From: Propionibacteriaceae bacterium
GTDB lineage: Bacteria; Actinomycetota; Actinomycetes; Propionibacteriales; Propionibacteriaceae
Reading direction: 5' to 3'
Length of the DNA stretch: 58,668 nt
Assembly: GCA_030532575.1 (NCBI GenBank)
Contig: JAUNKV010000016.1
Span: forward strand, 1 to 58,668
Both the position numbers and the translations under genes were made by a program. This document shows, piece by piece, positions 16,101-25,177 of this stretch (positions within the stretch are counted from its first letter, which is position 1; each line of letters opens with the position of its first letter). The notes beneath the pieces were generated by a model. The model was not told the origin of the DNA, made no database searches, and saw only the letters and a program-made list of their open reading frames with translations.

Positions 16101-17597
16101 TCACTCCTCGCGCTGGAAGCTCATCGTCGCGGCGTAGGCGCCGGACTCCGAGGGCCACCGGCTGGTGATGGCCTTGGCCCGCGTGTAGAAGTGGACACCC
16201 TCCGGGCCGTGGATGTGGGTGTCACCCAGCAGCGACTCCTTCCACCCACCGAAGGAGTAGTACGCCACCGGCGTCGGGATCGGCACGTTGACACCCACCA
16301 TGCCGGCCTCCACGTCCAGCTGGAACCGACGCGCGTAGCCACCGTCGTTGGTGAAGATGGCCGCACCGTTGCCGAACTCGGAGGCGTTGACGATCTCGAT
16401 GGCCTCGGCGTAGTTCTCCGCCTCGACGATGCACAGCACCGGCCCGAACACCTCATCCTTGTAGACCGGAGCATCCAGCGGCACCTTCGTCAGCACCGTC
16501 GGGCCGACCCAGAAGCCGTCCTCGTAACCCTCGACCTTGCATCCGCGGCCATCCAGGACCACCTTCGCGCCGCGCGCCTCGCCGTCGTCGATGAGGCCGA
16601 CGATGCGGTCACGGTCCTTGGCGGTGATGACGGGACCCATCTGGACCCCCTCGTCCATGCCGTAACCGACCTTGATCTTCGCACCGTTCGCGGCCACCAG
16701 CTCGGCCAGCTGGTCGCCGACCCCACCGACGGCAACCACCACGGGCAGCGCCATGCAGCGCTCACCGGCGGCCCCGAAGGCAGCGGCGGAGATGTGCTGC
16801 GCGGCGAACTCCAGGTCCGCATCGGGCATCACGATGGCGTGGTTGTTGGCCCCGCCCAGCGCGTGGACCCGCTTGCCGTGGGCCACACCGGTGTCCTGCA
16901 CGATGTGCGCCACCGGGGTGGAGCCGACGAAGGAGATCGCGTCGATGCCGGAGTGGGTGAGGATGTCGGAGACCAGCTGGCGGTCACCGGCCAGCACGTT
17001 GAACACGCCGTCGGGCAGCCCCGCCTCCTTGTAGAGGCGCGCGATGATGAGCGACGCGGTGGGGGTCGGCGAGGCGGGCTTGAGCAGGAACGCGTTGCCG
17101 GTGGCGATGGCGATGGGGTGCATCCACATCGGCACCATCACGGGGAAGTTGAACGGGCAGATGCCTGCCACCACACCGACGGGCTGGCGGATGGTGTGGA
17201 TGTCCACCCCGCTGGAGATGTCGAAGGAGTACTCACCCTTGAGCGCTGAGGCGATGCCGCAGGCGAAGTCCAGGGTCTCACGGCCGCGCTGGATCTCACC
17301 GATGGCATCGGAGTAGTCCTTGCCGTGCTCATCGACGATGGCGCGGGCCAGCTCGTCCTGGTTGGCCAGAACCAGCTCGCGCATCTTGAACATGATGGCG
17401 GTGCGCTTGGCCAGCGAGTACTTCGCCCAGGCCTTCTGGGCGGCGCGGGAGGAGGCGACGGCGTGGTCGAGGTCGGCCTTGCTGGCCGACAGCAGCTCGG
17501 CGGTCACCTTGCCGGTGGCGGGGTTCTCGACGGGGATCGTGTGGTCGGGCTGGCCCTCGTACGGAGCGCCGTCGATCCAGTGGGAGATGGTGGGCAT
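16101..17597 (-). CDS. mmsA: CoA-acylating methylmalonate-semialdehyde dehydrogenase
   Basis: 498 residues, matching MmsA/IolA along its whole length. It oxidises malonate or methylmalonate semialdehyde with NAD and CoA to acetyl- or propionyl-CoA. Asn150 (CPFNFPVM) and the catalytic Cys281 in AAGERCMALP are intact, as is KDEVFGPVL. GAGAGG lies upstream of the start. It is divergent from a Gfo/Idh/MocA oxidoreductase and a sugar isomerase, a setting typical of inositol or sugar-acid breakdown (iolA), although iolB/C/D are not in this window. Two inverted-repeat sites lie in the shared promoter region. Confidence 0.93.
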   Translation of the reverse strand: MPTISHWIDGAPYEGQPDHTIPVENPATGKVTAELLSASKADLDHAVASSRAAQKAWAKYSLAKRTAIMFKMRELVLANQDELARAIVDEHGKDYSDAIGEIQRGRETLDFACGIASALKGEYSFDISSGVDIHTIRQPVGVVAGICPFNFPVMVPMWMHPIAIATGNAFLLKPASPTPTASLIIARLYKEAGLPDGVFNVLAGDRQLVSDILTHSGIDAISFVGSTPVAHIVQDTGVAHGKRVHALGGANNHAIVMPDADLEFAAQHISAAAFGAAGERCMALPVVVAVGGVGDQLAELVAANGAKIKVGYGMDEGVQMGPVITAKDRDRIVGLIDDGEARGAKVVLDGRGCKVEGYEDGFWVGPTVLTKVPLDAPVYKDEVFGPVLCIVEAENYAEAIEIVNASEFGNGAAIFTNDGGYARRFQLDVEAGMVGVNVPIPTPVAYYSFGGWKESLLGDTHIHGPEGVHFYTRAKAITSRWPSESGAYAATMSFQREE

Positions 17598-17665
17598 GGG
17601 TTTCCTCTCGAAGGTGGTTCAGCCTGGGGTGCCCCGGCATCGGGGTGCACCTCACACCTGAAGCT

Positions 17666-17677
17666 TTGTTCATACAA
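17666..17677. promoter_or_regulatory. Candidate operator site 1 (TTGT-N4-ACAA)
   Basis: TTGTTCATACAA is a perfect inverted repeat of 4-base arms in the mmsA / oxidoreductase divergent region. A second site with the same layout lies 102 bases away at 17768-17779. The spacing of about ten helical turns would suit looping by a GntR- or LacI-type regulator. The binding protein is unknown. Confidence 0.4.
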
Positions 17678-17767
17678 TACCACTCGTTTGCTGACATGGC
17701 ATCCCCCGGACTGCTTCCCAACCCCTCCCCAAGAGCCACTTGAGATGCGCGGCAAGCATCTCAAAGT

Positions 17768-17779
17768 TTGTCCGAACAT
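17768..17779. promoter_or_regulatory. Candidate operator site 2 (TTGT-N4-ACAt)
   Basis: TTGTCCGAACAT repeats the half-site pattern of site 1 with one mismatch. It lies about 70 bases upstream of the oxidoreductase start. Confidence 0.35.
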
Positions 17780-17847
17780 CGTTTGCTTTTTGGTCACGGC
17801 AGGAGCAGGATGGGGACAGCCCACCGCTCACCGCCGAGGGAGAAACC

Positions 17848-19035
17848 ATGTCCTCAACACTCTCAGTCGCCGTCATCGGAGCTGGCATGGCCGGTCGCAC
17901 CCATGCCAACGCCTGGCGGCAGGTCAACACCATCTACTCCTCCGACCTGCCCCGGCTACGGCTGGCCACCATCGCCGACCAGCACCTGCCCTTCGCTGAG
18001 TCGGCGGCGAAGGCCTACGGCTACGAACAGGCCACGGCCGACTGGCGCGACATCGTCGCCGACGACAGCATCGACATCGTCTCCATCGTGGTGGCGAACG
18101 CACTGCACAAGGAGATGGCCGAGGCTCTGGTGAAGGCCGGGAAACACGTGCTGTGCGAGAAGCCGCTCGCCGACACCCTGGCCGACGCCGCCGCGATGGC
18201 GGAGCTGGAGGTCAGCCACGACGTCGTGACCGGGCTCGGCTACTGCTACCGGCGCAACCCGGGTATCGCGAAGATCGCGGAGCTGGCCCGGGCCGGGGAG
18301 CTCGGCACCGTGAGCCACTTCAACGGCTCCTACTTCTGCGACTACGGGGCCGATCCGCTGACCCCCATCGCGTGGCGCTACACCGGCCCGATGGGCTCCG
18401 GCGCGCTGGGGGACGTCGGCTCCCACCTGATCGACGTCGCCGAGCTGGTCTGCGGCCCCATCGAATCGGTCAGTGGGGCGATCCTCAACACCGTCATCAC
18501 CGAACGCCCCGCCCCGTCCGGGGTGGTGATGGGCGGCCGTGGGGTCACCGCCGATGCGGGGGCCGAGCTGGTAGCGGTCACCAACGACGACGTGGCCACG
18601 TTCACCGCCCGCTTCGCCTCCGGGGTGGTGGGGACCTTCTCCGTCTCCCGCGTGGCCCACGGCACCCCCAATTCGCTGCGCCTCGAGGTGATCGGCACCC
18701 GGGGTCGGGCCGATTTCGACATGGCCCGGGCCGGGGAGATCACCCTCACCGACTCCTCCTCCCCCGCCGGACTCGGCGGACCGCGCCAGGTGCTGGTGGG
18801 GCCGTCGTTCCCGTACTTCGCCGACGGCTCGTCGATGGCCTTCCAAGGGGTGGGGTTCACCCAGATCGAACAGTTCACCTACCAGGCCCACGCCTTCCTG
18901 CAGCAGGTGGCGGGGGTCACCGAGGGCGCGCTGCCGCCCTGCGCATCATTCGCTGACGGCTACCGCGAGCTGCGGATCGCCGACGCCATCACCCGCAGTG
19001 CCGCCGCCGGTGGTGCTGCCATCACCATCGACTGA
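17848..19035 (+). CDS. Gfo/Idh/MocA-family sugar oxidoreductase
   Basis: 395 residues. Rossmann signature VAVIGAGMAGRTHANAW at the N-terminus, the family CEKPLADTLADA motif with the catalytic Lys, and a C-terminal GFO_IDH_MocA_C domain (GDVGSHLIDVAELVCG). ATG 17848 is used because GAGGGAGA lies just upstream. It is followed after 22 bases by a TIM-barrel isomerase in the same direction. Likely an NAD(P)-dependent dehydrogenase of inositol or a related sugar; the exact substrate cannot be read from sequence. Confidence 0.92.
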   Translation: MSSTLSVAVIGAGMAGRTHANAWRQVNTIYSSDLPRLRLATIADQHLPFAESAAKAYGYEQATADWRDIVADDSIDIVSIVVANALHKEMAEALVKAGKHVLCEKPLADTLADAAAMAELEVSHDVVTGLGYCYRRNPGIAKIAELARAGELGTVSHFNGSYFCDYGADPLTPIAWRYTGPMGSGALGDVGSHLIDVAELVCGPIESVSGAILNTVITERPAPSGVVMGGRGVTADAGAELVAVTNDDVATFTARFASGVVGTFSVSRVAHGTPNSLRLEVIGTRGRADFDMARAGEITLTDSSSPAGLGGPRQVLVGPSFPYFADGSSMAFQGVGFTQIEQFTYQAHAFLQQVAGVTEGALPPCASFADGYRELRIADAITRSAAAGGAAITID

Positions 19036-19057
19036 GAACACACCCAGGAGCTTCATC

Positions 19058-20056
19058 ATGGCCTTCACCTATGGCGCCTACACCGCCTGTCTCCAGGACC
19101 GGAACCTCGACGAGGTGCTGGACATCCTCTCCGCCAACGGCTTGACCGGGGCCGAGGTCAACGTCGGGGGCTTCATCCCCAGCCCGCACGCCCACGTCGA
19201 TCTGCTGCTCGGCAACGAGCAGGCCCGGCAGGAGTACCTGGCGAAGTTCGCCTCCCGGGGGATGACCCTGTCCGGGCTGAACGCCTCCGGCAATCCGCTG
19301 TCCCCGCTGCCGGGGGTCGGCCCGAAGCACGCCGAGGACGTGTACAAGGCCATCGACCTGGCGGCGAAGCTGGGGGTGGCGGAGATCGTCACCATGTCCG
19401 GCTGCCCGGGCTCCGACCCGGATGCGAAGTACCCGTCGTGGGTGGTCAACCCGTGGAACGGCGTGGACCTGGACATCCTCGACTACCAGTGGTCGGTGCT
19501 GATCCCGTTCTGGCAGCGGGTGGATCGGTTCGCGGCCGAGCGGGGGGTGAAGGTGTGCTGGGAGCTGCACCCGCACAACGTGGTGTTCAACACCCCGACC
19601 TTCGAGCGCTTCGTCGCCGAGGCAGGGACGACGAACATCTGTGTCAACCTCGACCCGTCGCACCTGTTCTGGCAGCAGATGGAACCCCTCGACGTGATCG
19701 AACGGCTGGGCTCCCACATCGGGCACGTCCACGCCAAGGACACCAAGATCTTCCCCGGGGCCAGCCACCGGGGCGTGCTGGACACCTCCTTCACCCGGGT
19801 TCCCGCCGACGACCCGGGCAAGGTCCCCACCGGCATCGGTTTCTGGTGCAGCGCCTGGCCGGAAGACCCGGCGTGGCGCTTCGTCGCCGTCGGCAACGGC
19901 CACGACGTGGACTACTGGACCCGTTTCCTGCGCGCCCTGCAGCAGGTCAACCCGGACCTGAACATCAACATCGAGCACGAGGACGCCTCACTCGGCCAGG
20001 AGGAGGGCCTGGCGGTCAGCGCCAAAACCCTGCTGGCGGCGGCAGCGAATCTCTGA
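19058..20056 (+). CDS. Sugar phosphate isomerase/epimerase (xylose isomerase-like TIM barrel)
   Basis: 332 residues with AP_endonuc_2-type metal ligands: CWELHPHNVVF, CVNLDPSHLFWQQMEPLDVI, IGHVHAKDTKIF and NINIEHED. CAGGAG precedes the ATG at 19058. It forms a two-gene unit with the Gfo/Idh/MocA gene, a common pairing in inositol or sugar-acid catabolism (IolE/IolI/IolH relatives). An isomerase or dehydratase of the oxidised sugar is inferred. Confidence 0.88.
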   Translation: MAFTYGAYTACLQDRNLDEVLDILSANGLTGAEVNVGGFIPSPHAHVDLLLGNEQARQEYLAKFASRGMTLSGLNASGNPLSPLPGVGPKHAEDVYKAIDLAAKLGVAEIVTMSGCPGSDPDAKYPSWVVNPWNGVDLDILDYQWSVLIPFWQRVDRFAAERGVKVCWELHPHNVVFNTPTFERFVAEAGTTNICVNLDPSHLFWQQMEPLDVIERLGSHIGHVHAKDTKIFPGASHRGVLDTSFTRVPADDPGKVPTGIGFWCSAWPEDPAWRFVAVGNGHDVDYWTRFLRALQQVNPDLNINIEHEDASLGQEEGLAVSAKTLLAAAANL

Positions 20057-20090
20057 TCGCCCCGGTCCTCCTTCCACCGGGCCTTTCCGG

Positions 20091-20441
20091 GCACGAACCG
20101 CCGAAAACCGACGGTCCGCCGTCACCATGTGACGCGCCAGCGACTTTCACCAGCGATTCGTGCACGCACGGGACCTTGGGCACGAACCGCCGAGAACCGA
20201 CGATCCACCGTCGCCATGTGACGCGCCAGCGACTTTCACCAGCGATTCGTGCACGCACGGGACCTTGGGCACGAACCGCCGAAAACCGACGATCCACCGT
20301 CACCATGTGACGCGCCAACGTCTTTCACCAGCGATTCGTGCCCGGACCCGACCGACGGGGAGAGACGAGCAGGAATCGCTGAAGAAAGACGGCCCGTCGT
20401 CGCCATGTGACGCGCCAACGTCTTTCACCAGCGATTCGTGC
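20091..20441. repeat. Tandem cluster of 73-bp palindrome-ended elements (four copies)
   Basis: Each unit begins GCACGAA and ends TTCGTGC. Units lie at 20091-20163, 20180-20252 and 20269-20341 (period 89), joined by the 16-base spacer ACGCACGGGACCTTGG. The fourth, with a diverged left end, ends at 20441 (100 bases on). The core CATGTGACGCGCCA is in all four. They fill the ~430-base gap between the isomerase and pocR, and no gene is present there. A single related 73-bp unit is at 36285-36357. Confidence 0.88.
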
Positions 20442-20489
20442 TCGCCCGGGTGGGCTGATCGAGGGTCCGCCCGGGTGACCTGGTCGGGC

Positions 20490-21809
20490 TCAGGCCGCCT
20501 GGGTCGCGTACTCGCGACGGTACTGCGACGGCGTGAGGCCGACGTGCTTCTTGAAGGCCCGGGAGAAGTAGTTGGGCGGCGTGAACTCCAGCTCCGCCGC
20601 GATCCGCAGCACCGGCTTGTCGGTGTGCCGCAGCACGAATTTCGCCCGCTCCAGCCGCTTCACCGTGACATAGGTGATGAAGCTGCTGCCCGTGGCCTCC
20701 TTGAACTTCCTGGCGAAGTGCGACTGTGACCACCTCACGTAGGCCGCTGCCTGGCCCAGGGTGAGGAACGCCGTCGGATTCTTCTCGATCTCCCCCAGCA
20801 GCCTCGTCAAGTTCCGCTCCTCACCCAGGCAGACCGGCTCCAGCAGATCGTGCAGCCTGATGAGCAGCCGCTCACAGTAGACCTGGCACTCGTAACGGTT
20901 CATCGGTCCACGACGCCGTCCCCGATGCCGGATCACCTCCTGGGAGATGTCCCTGCCGTAGCGCTCCCCCGAAGCAGCGGCAATCCCGATCAACATGTCC
21001 TCATAGGCACCCAACTCCTTCGGCGCCACCTTCTGGCTCCAACGCGGCAACAGCTGATCCAGGAACTCCCCCAGCAACCCCAGGTTCGCCGCGATGTCCC
21101 CCCGCTGGACGTTGTGGGCCACCTCTTCAGCCCCCAACACCGCCTGCGGCTGCGCCGTCGCCCCCTCGGGCATCGTGAACTCCGCCTGGCCCACCGGCGA
21201 CCCCAACCGGGAACTGACCAGCGCGGCGATCTCGTTGGCCGCCGCCTGCAGCTTCCCAAGCTCCACCACCCCCACCTGTTTCAGCAACGGCGCCGCCTCC
21301 GGGACCTCCAACACCCCCGACGACGCGACGACCTGCTGCAACTGCTCCTGCCCTTCGGCCAACATCACCTGCCCCGCCAGCACCGCCCCGAGATACTGCG
21401 TGCCCCACATGATCGACACTGACAGATCCACCAGTCCGGCATGACACCGATACACCACCGGCCTGCCCTCAATGGCGCTCTGCAACCCCCCGTGGGCGTC
21501 ACAGCCATGGCACAACGCCCGGATCGCCGGGTCACGCCGCAGCAGCCGACACAACCCGGTGAACCGCGACGCCTCGGTCACCGGACGTCCCGTCGCATCG
21601 ACGGTGATCATCGCCAGCCCGGTGTCGGCGGCGAACTCATCCTGGATGCGTTGCAACTCCTTGACATCGACCAGCGTGCGCAGATCCAGCAACGTGACGG
21701 CCGGAGACACGATCATGCCCGGTGCCCCCGGCACACCGGGGGCACCGGTTGGAGGTGGATTCGTGCTGTTCGGTTCACCCATCGGGCCACTCCATCCCTG
21801 AGACCACAT
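20490..21809 (-). CDS. pocR: PocR-domain AraC-family regulator of the pdu locus
   Basis: 439 residues. The middle holds a PocR sensory domain (about 45-190), which in the family is predicted to bind small diols. It has the cysteine pattern ALCHGCDAHGG and YRCHAG. The last 100 residues are a double AraC helix-turn-helix (YVRWSQSHFARKFKEATGSS, and FTPPNYFSRAFKKHVGLTPS). GGGAGG lies five bases before the ATG at 21809. It is divergent from the pdu operon, the position of the activator PocR in Salmonella. It therefore probably turns on pduB-P in response to 1,2-propanediol or glycerol. Confidence 0.9.
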   Translation of the reverse strand: MWSQGWSGPMGEPNSTNPPPTGAPGVPGAPGMIVSPAVTLLDLRTLVDVKELQRIQDEFAADTGLAMITVDATGRPVTEASRFTGLCRLLRRDPAIRALCHGCDAHGGLQSAIEGRPVVYRCHAGLVDLSVSIMWGTQYLGAVLAGQVMLAEGQEQLQQVVASSGVLEVPEAAPLLKQVGVVELGKLQAAANEIAALVSSRLGSPVGQAEFTMPEGATAQPQAVLGAEEVAHNVQRGDIAANLGLLGEFLDQLLPRWSQKVAPKELGAYEDMLIGIAAASGERYGRDISQEVIRHRGRRRGPMNRYECQVYCERLLIRLHDLLEPVCLGEERNLTRLLGEIEKNPTAFLTLGQAAAYVRWSQSHFARKFKEATGSSFITYVTVKRLERAKFVLRHTDKPVLRIAAELEFTPPNYFSRAFKKHVGLTPSQYRREYATQAA

Positions 21810-21968
21810 CGTCGCCTCCCACCACCATAGATGCCCCTGCTCCGCCGCTCAACCACCCGAGAGCAAGAACATGTAACAACGAGGCCGATCCATGTATCCC
21901 GATCCGGCTACGGTCACTAGAGAGCAGCCCGCGACAGCCCGTCGTGGGATCAGGACGAAGGAGTCACC

Positions 21969-22010
21969 ATGCACATCCCCCCACGCCCGGCAGGGCATCC
22001 CAGGAGCTGA
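21969..22010 (+). CDS. Putative 13-residue leader peptide before pduB
   Basis: An ATG preceded by GAAGGAG at ideal spacing opens a short frame, MHIPPRPAGHPRS. It stops at 22008-22010, five bases before the pduB ATG. The pduB ribosome site (CAGGAG) lies inside its last codons, so translating the leader would affect pduB initiation. The PPRP run could slow ribosomes. This may be a coupling device or chance; there is no conservation evidence here. Confidence 0.4.
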   Translation: MHIPPRPAGHPRS

Positions 22011-22015
22011 GCCCC

Positions 22016-22792
22016 ATGTCCGAGGAACTCATCAGCAAGGTCGTGGCCGAGGTCGTCCAGAAACTGGGCGACGCCCCCACCCCGCCAGTGCCGCCCTGCA
22101 CCCCGGAGTGCACCGAGTTCGTGGGCATCAACCCGCTGGGTGACACCATCGGCCTGGTCATCGCAAACGTCGATCAGCAGCTCAGCGGAGGTATGAAACT
22201 CGACGGCAAGTACCGCTCCATCGGCATCCTCGGTGCCCGCACCGGGGCAGGCCCCCACATCTTTGCCGCCGACGAGGCCGTCAAGGCCACCAACGCCGAG
22301 GTGCTGACCATCGAACTCCCCCGTGACACCAAGGGTGGGGCCGGGCACGGCTCCCTCATCGTCTTCGGTTCGCAGGACGTCTCGGATGCCCGCCGCGCCG
22401 TCGAGGTGGCCCTCTCTGAACTGGACCGCACCTTCGGCGATGTCTACGCCAACGACGCCGGACACCTCGAGTTCCAGTACACCGCTCGCGCCTCCCACGC
22501 CCTGGCCAAGGCCTTCAACGCCCCCCAGGGCAAGGCCTTCGGGATCACCGTCGGCGGCCCCGCCGCCATCGGCGTCGTCCTGGCGGACACCGCCGTCAAG
22601 GCTGCGAACGTCCAGCTGATCGGCTACGCCAGTCCAGCAGGAGGAACCAGCCTGTCCAACGAGGCCATCGCCTTCCTCAGCGGCGACTCCGGGGCGGTCC
22701 GGCAGGCCATCATCGCCGCCCGAGACGTCGGCCTCCCCCTGCTCGGTGCCCTCGGCGGCACCGCCGACTCCCTCTCCACCCCATACATCTGA
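22016..22792 (+). CDS. pduB: Trimeric microcompartment shell protein PduB
   Basis: 258 residues with two BMC domains in tandem. The sequence closely follows PduB: TEFVGINPLGDTIGLVIANV, then KYRSIGILGARTGAGPHI, ELPRDTKGGAGHGS and FGDVYANDAGHLEFQYTARA. The N-terminal helix SEELISKVVAEVVQKLGD is amphipathic, as in PduB where it links the shell to cargo. The ATG at 22016 is the start that supplies this helix. It heads the operon and is followed after 21 bases by pduC. It would form pseudohexameric tiles with a gated pore. Confidence 0.95.
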   Translation: MSEELISKVVAEVVQKLGDAPTPPVPPCTPECTEFVGINPLGDTIGLVIANVDQQLSGGMKLDGKYRSIGILGARTGAGPHIFAADEAVKATNAEVLTIELPRDTKGGAGHGSLIVFGSQDVSDARRAVEVALSELDRTFGDVYANDAGHLEFQYTARASHALAKAFNAPQGKAFGITVGGPAAIGVVLADTAVKAANVQLIGYASPAGGTSLSNEAIAFLSGDSGAVRQAIIAARDVGLPLLGALGGTADSLSTPYI

Positions 22793-22813
22793 TGACATCT
22801 GAGGACTGATCCG

Positions 22814-24475
22814 ATGCGTTCCAAGAGATTTGAGGCGCTGGATGCGCGCCCCGTCAACCAGGACGGATTCGTCAGCGAATGGCCCGAGGTGGGGCTCATC
22901 GCGATGGACTCCCCGGGAGACCCCTCCCCCTCCATCAGGGTGGAGAACGGTCGGGTGGTCGAACTCGACGGCCGAACCCGCGACCAGTTCGACATGATCG
23001 ACACCTTCATCGCCGACCACGGCATCAACGTGGACAAGGCGGAGCAGGCGATGGCCATCGACTCGCTGGAGATCGCCCGGATGCTGTGTGACATCAACGT
23101 GCCCCGCTCCACGATCATCCCACTCACCACCGCCATGACCCCGGCCAAACTCACCGACGTGGTGGGCCGCATGAACGTGCTGGAGATGATGATGGCGGTC
23201 ACCAAGATGCGGGCCCGCAAACAGCCCGCCAACCAGTGCCACGTCACCAACGTCCTCGACCACCCCGTCCAGATCGCCGCCGACGCCGCCGAGGCCGCCC
23301 TGCGGGGCTTCGCCGAACAGGAGACCACCGTCGGCATCGTGCGCTACGCCCCGTTCAACGCGCTGGCCCTGCTGGTCGGTGCACAGACCGGCCGCCCCGG
23401 CATCCTCACCCAGTGCGCCGTCGAGGAGGCCACCGAGCTGCAGCTCGGGATGCGGGGGCTCACCGCATATGCCGAGACCGTCTCCGTCTACGGCACCGAA
23501 GCCGTGTTCATGGACGGCGACGACACCCCGTGGTCGAAGGCCTTCCTCGCCTCCAGCTACGCCTCCCGTGGCCTGAAGATGCGCTTCACCTCCGGCACCG
23601 GCTCCGAGGTGCAGATGGGATTCGCCGAGGGCCGTTCCATGCTCTACCTGGAGGCCCGCTGCCAGCTCGTGACGAAGGCCGCCGGCTCCCAGGGAACCCA
23701 GAACGGCTCCGTCAGCTGTGTCGGCGTCCCCGCCGGGGTCCCCGGCGGCATCCGCGCCATCCTGGCTGAGAACCTCATCGCGATGATGCTGGACCTGGAG
23801 TGTGCCTCGAGCAACGACCAGACCTTCACCCACTCCGATCTCAGAAGGGTCTCGCGTTCCCTGATGCAGTTCGTCCCCGGCACCGACTTCATCTGCTCCG
23901 GATACTCCTCCACCCCGAACAGCGACAACATGTTCGCCGGCTCCAACTGGGACGCCGAGGACTTCGACGACTGGAACATCATCCAGCGCGACCTCAAGAT
24001 CGACGGCGGCCTCAGCCCGGTGCTGGAGGAGGACGTGATCGCGGTGCGACGCAAGGCCGCCCGCGCCCTGCAGGCAGTCTTCACCGAGCTGGGTCTGCCC
24101 GCCATCAGCGACGGCGAGGTCGAGGCCGCCACCTACGCCCACTCCTCCCAGGACATGCCGAAACGCAACGTCGTCGAGGACCTGAAGGCCGCCGAGGACA
24201 TGATGAGCCGCGAGATCACCGGTGTGGACGTGGCCAAGGCCCTGTCCCGCGGCGGGTTCGAGGACGTCGCCCAAGCGGTGTTCAACCTGCTGAAGCGCCG
24301 CGTCGCCGGGGACTACCTGCACACCTCGGCCATCTTCGACGCCGACTTCAACGTCATCTCCGCCGTCAACCACCCCAACGACTACACCGGCCCACAGACC
24401 GGGTACCAGATCAGCGATGAGCGGTGGGACCGGATCAAGACCATCCGCCAGGCCATCAGCCCGGAAAGCATCTGA
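22814..24475 (+). CDS. pduC: B12-dependent propanediol/glycerol dehydratase large subunit
   Basis: 553 residues, aligned from end to end with PduC (MRSKRFEALDARPVNQDGFV at the start; VYGTEAVFMDGDDTPWSKAF, GSVSCVGVP and ECASSNDQTFTHSDLRR inside). It is the catalytic TIM-barrel subunit that converts 1,2-propanediol to propionaldehyde, or glycerol to 3-hydroxypropionaldehyde, with adenosylcobalamin and a radical mechanism. Diol and glycerol dehydratases cannot be told apart with confidence by eye. The microcompartment context favours the diol form. The pduD start follows 9 bases on. Confidence 0.96.
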   Translation: MRSKRFEALDARPVNQDGFVSEWPEVGLIAMDSPGDPSPSIRVENGRVVELDGRTRDQFDMIDTFIADHGINVDKAEQAMAIDSLEIARMLCDINVPRSTIIPLTTAMTPAKLTDVVGRMNVLEMMMAVTKMRARKQPANQCHVTNVLDHPVQIAADAAEAALRGFAEQETTVGIVRYAPFNALALLVGAQTGRPGILTQCAVEEATELQLGMRGLTAYAETVSVYGTEAVFMDGDDTPWSKAFLASSYASRGLKMRFTSGTGSEVQMGFAEGRSMLYLEARCQLVTKAAGSQGTQNGSVSCVGVPAGVPGGIRAILAENLIAMMLDLECASSNDQTFTHSDLRRVSRSLMQFVPGTDFICSGYSSTPNSDNMFAGSNWDAEDFDDWNIIQRDLKIDGGLSPVLEEDVIAVRRKAARALQAVFTELGLPAISDGEVEAATYAHSSQDMPKRNVVEDLKAAEDMMSREITGVDVAKALSRGGFEDVAQAVFNLLKRRVAGDYLHTSAIFDADFNVISAVNHPNDYTGPQTGYQISDERWDRIKTIRQAISPESI

Positions 24476-24484
24476 GGTCACGCC

Positions 24485-25168
24485 ATGAACATTGATGTCA
24501 ACACCTTGAAGCAGATCATCTCCCAGGTGATCCAGGAGATGGCCCCGGACGAAACCGCCTCACCCACAGCCTCGTCCCCGTCACGTGGAGGCACCACGAC
24601 GATGGTTGCCACCGCCGCGGGGAAACTCACGCTGGCGGAGAACGGCGAGGCTGAGCGCGGCACCGACCCGAAGGAGGTGGTGATCGCGTTGTCACCGGCC
24701 TTCAGCACCCTGATCCACGAAACCATCATCGGCCTGCCGCACGCCGCTGTCATCAAAGAGATCGCCGCAGGCATCGAGGAGGAGGGCTGCACCCACCGTT
24801 TCGTCAAGATCTATCGCAGCGCCGATGTCGGCTTCATCGCCCACCACGCGGCGAAGCTGTCCGGCTCCGGCATCGGGATCGGCATCCAGTCGCGTGGCAC
24901 GACGGTGATCCACCAGAAGGATCTGCCACCACTGAGCAACGTGGAGCTGTTCAGCCAGTCGCCCTTGATCGACCTGGCGACGTTCCGAGCCATCGGGAAG
25001 AACGCCGCCAAGTACGCCAAGGGAGAATCACCACAACCGGTGCCGATCCGCAACGACCAGATGGCCCGCCCCAAGTACCAGGCCATCGCAGCCCTGCTGC
25101 ACAACAAGGAAACCGCCCAGTGCGACCCGGCGAGGAAAGCCCAGTCGCTCACCGTGAGCACCGCGTAG
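24485..25168 (+). CDS. pduD: Diol dehydratase medium subunit
   Basis: 227 residues. The N-terminal ~18 residues, NIDVNTLKQIISQVIQEM, form an amphipathic helix joined to the core by a Ser/Thr/Pro-rich linker. In Pdu systems this kind of extension targets the enzyme into the shell. The core (EVVIALSPAFSTLIHETIIG, GSGIGIGIQSRGTTVIHQKD, LPPLSNVELFSQSPL) is the cobalamin-binding beta subunit. It forms the (alpha-beta-gamma)2 enzyme with PduC and PduE. Confidence 0.95.
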   Translation: MNIDVNTLKQIISQVIQEMAPDETASPTASSPSRGGTTTMVATAAGKLTLAENGEAERGTDPKEVVIALSPAFSTLIHETIIGLPHAAVIKEIAAGIEEEGCTHRFVKIYRSADVGFIAHHAAKLSGSGIGIGIQSRGTTVIHQKDLPPLSNVELFSQSPLIDLATFRAIGKNAAKYAKGESPQPVPIRNDQMARPKYQAIAALLHNKETAQCDPARKAQSLTVSTA

Positions 25169-25177
25169 GAGAGCACG

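Noticed and set aside
20091-20441. CRISPR-like array
   Set aside because: The repeating part is 73-89 bases long with fixed spacers and self-complementary ends. A CRISPR array has short fixed repeats and unique spacers, and no cas gene is near.
21810-22015. Cobalamin riboswitch before the pdu operon
   Set aside because: I looked for a B12-box-like conserved core and a following hairpin in the pocR-pduB gap and saw neither. AraC-type control fits better.
21950-24481. Long minus-strand open frame (843 codons) opposite pduB and pduC
   Set aside because: The plus strand encodes unmistakable PduB and PduC. High G+C leaves long antisense frames open. The antisense protein is low-complexity and has no known domain.
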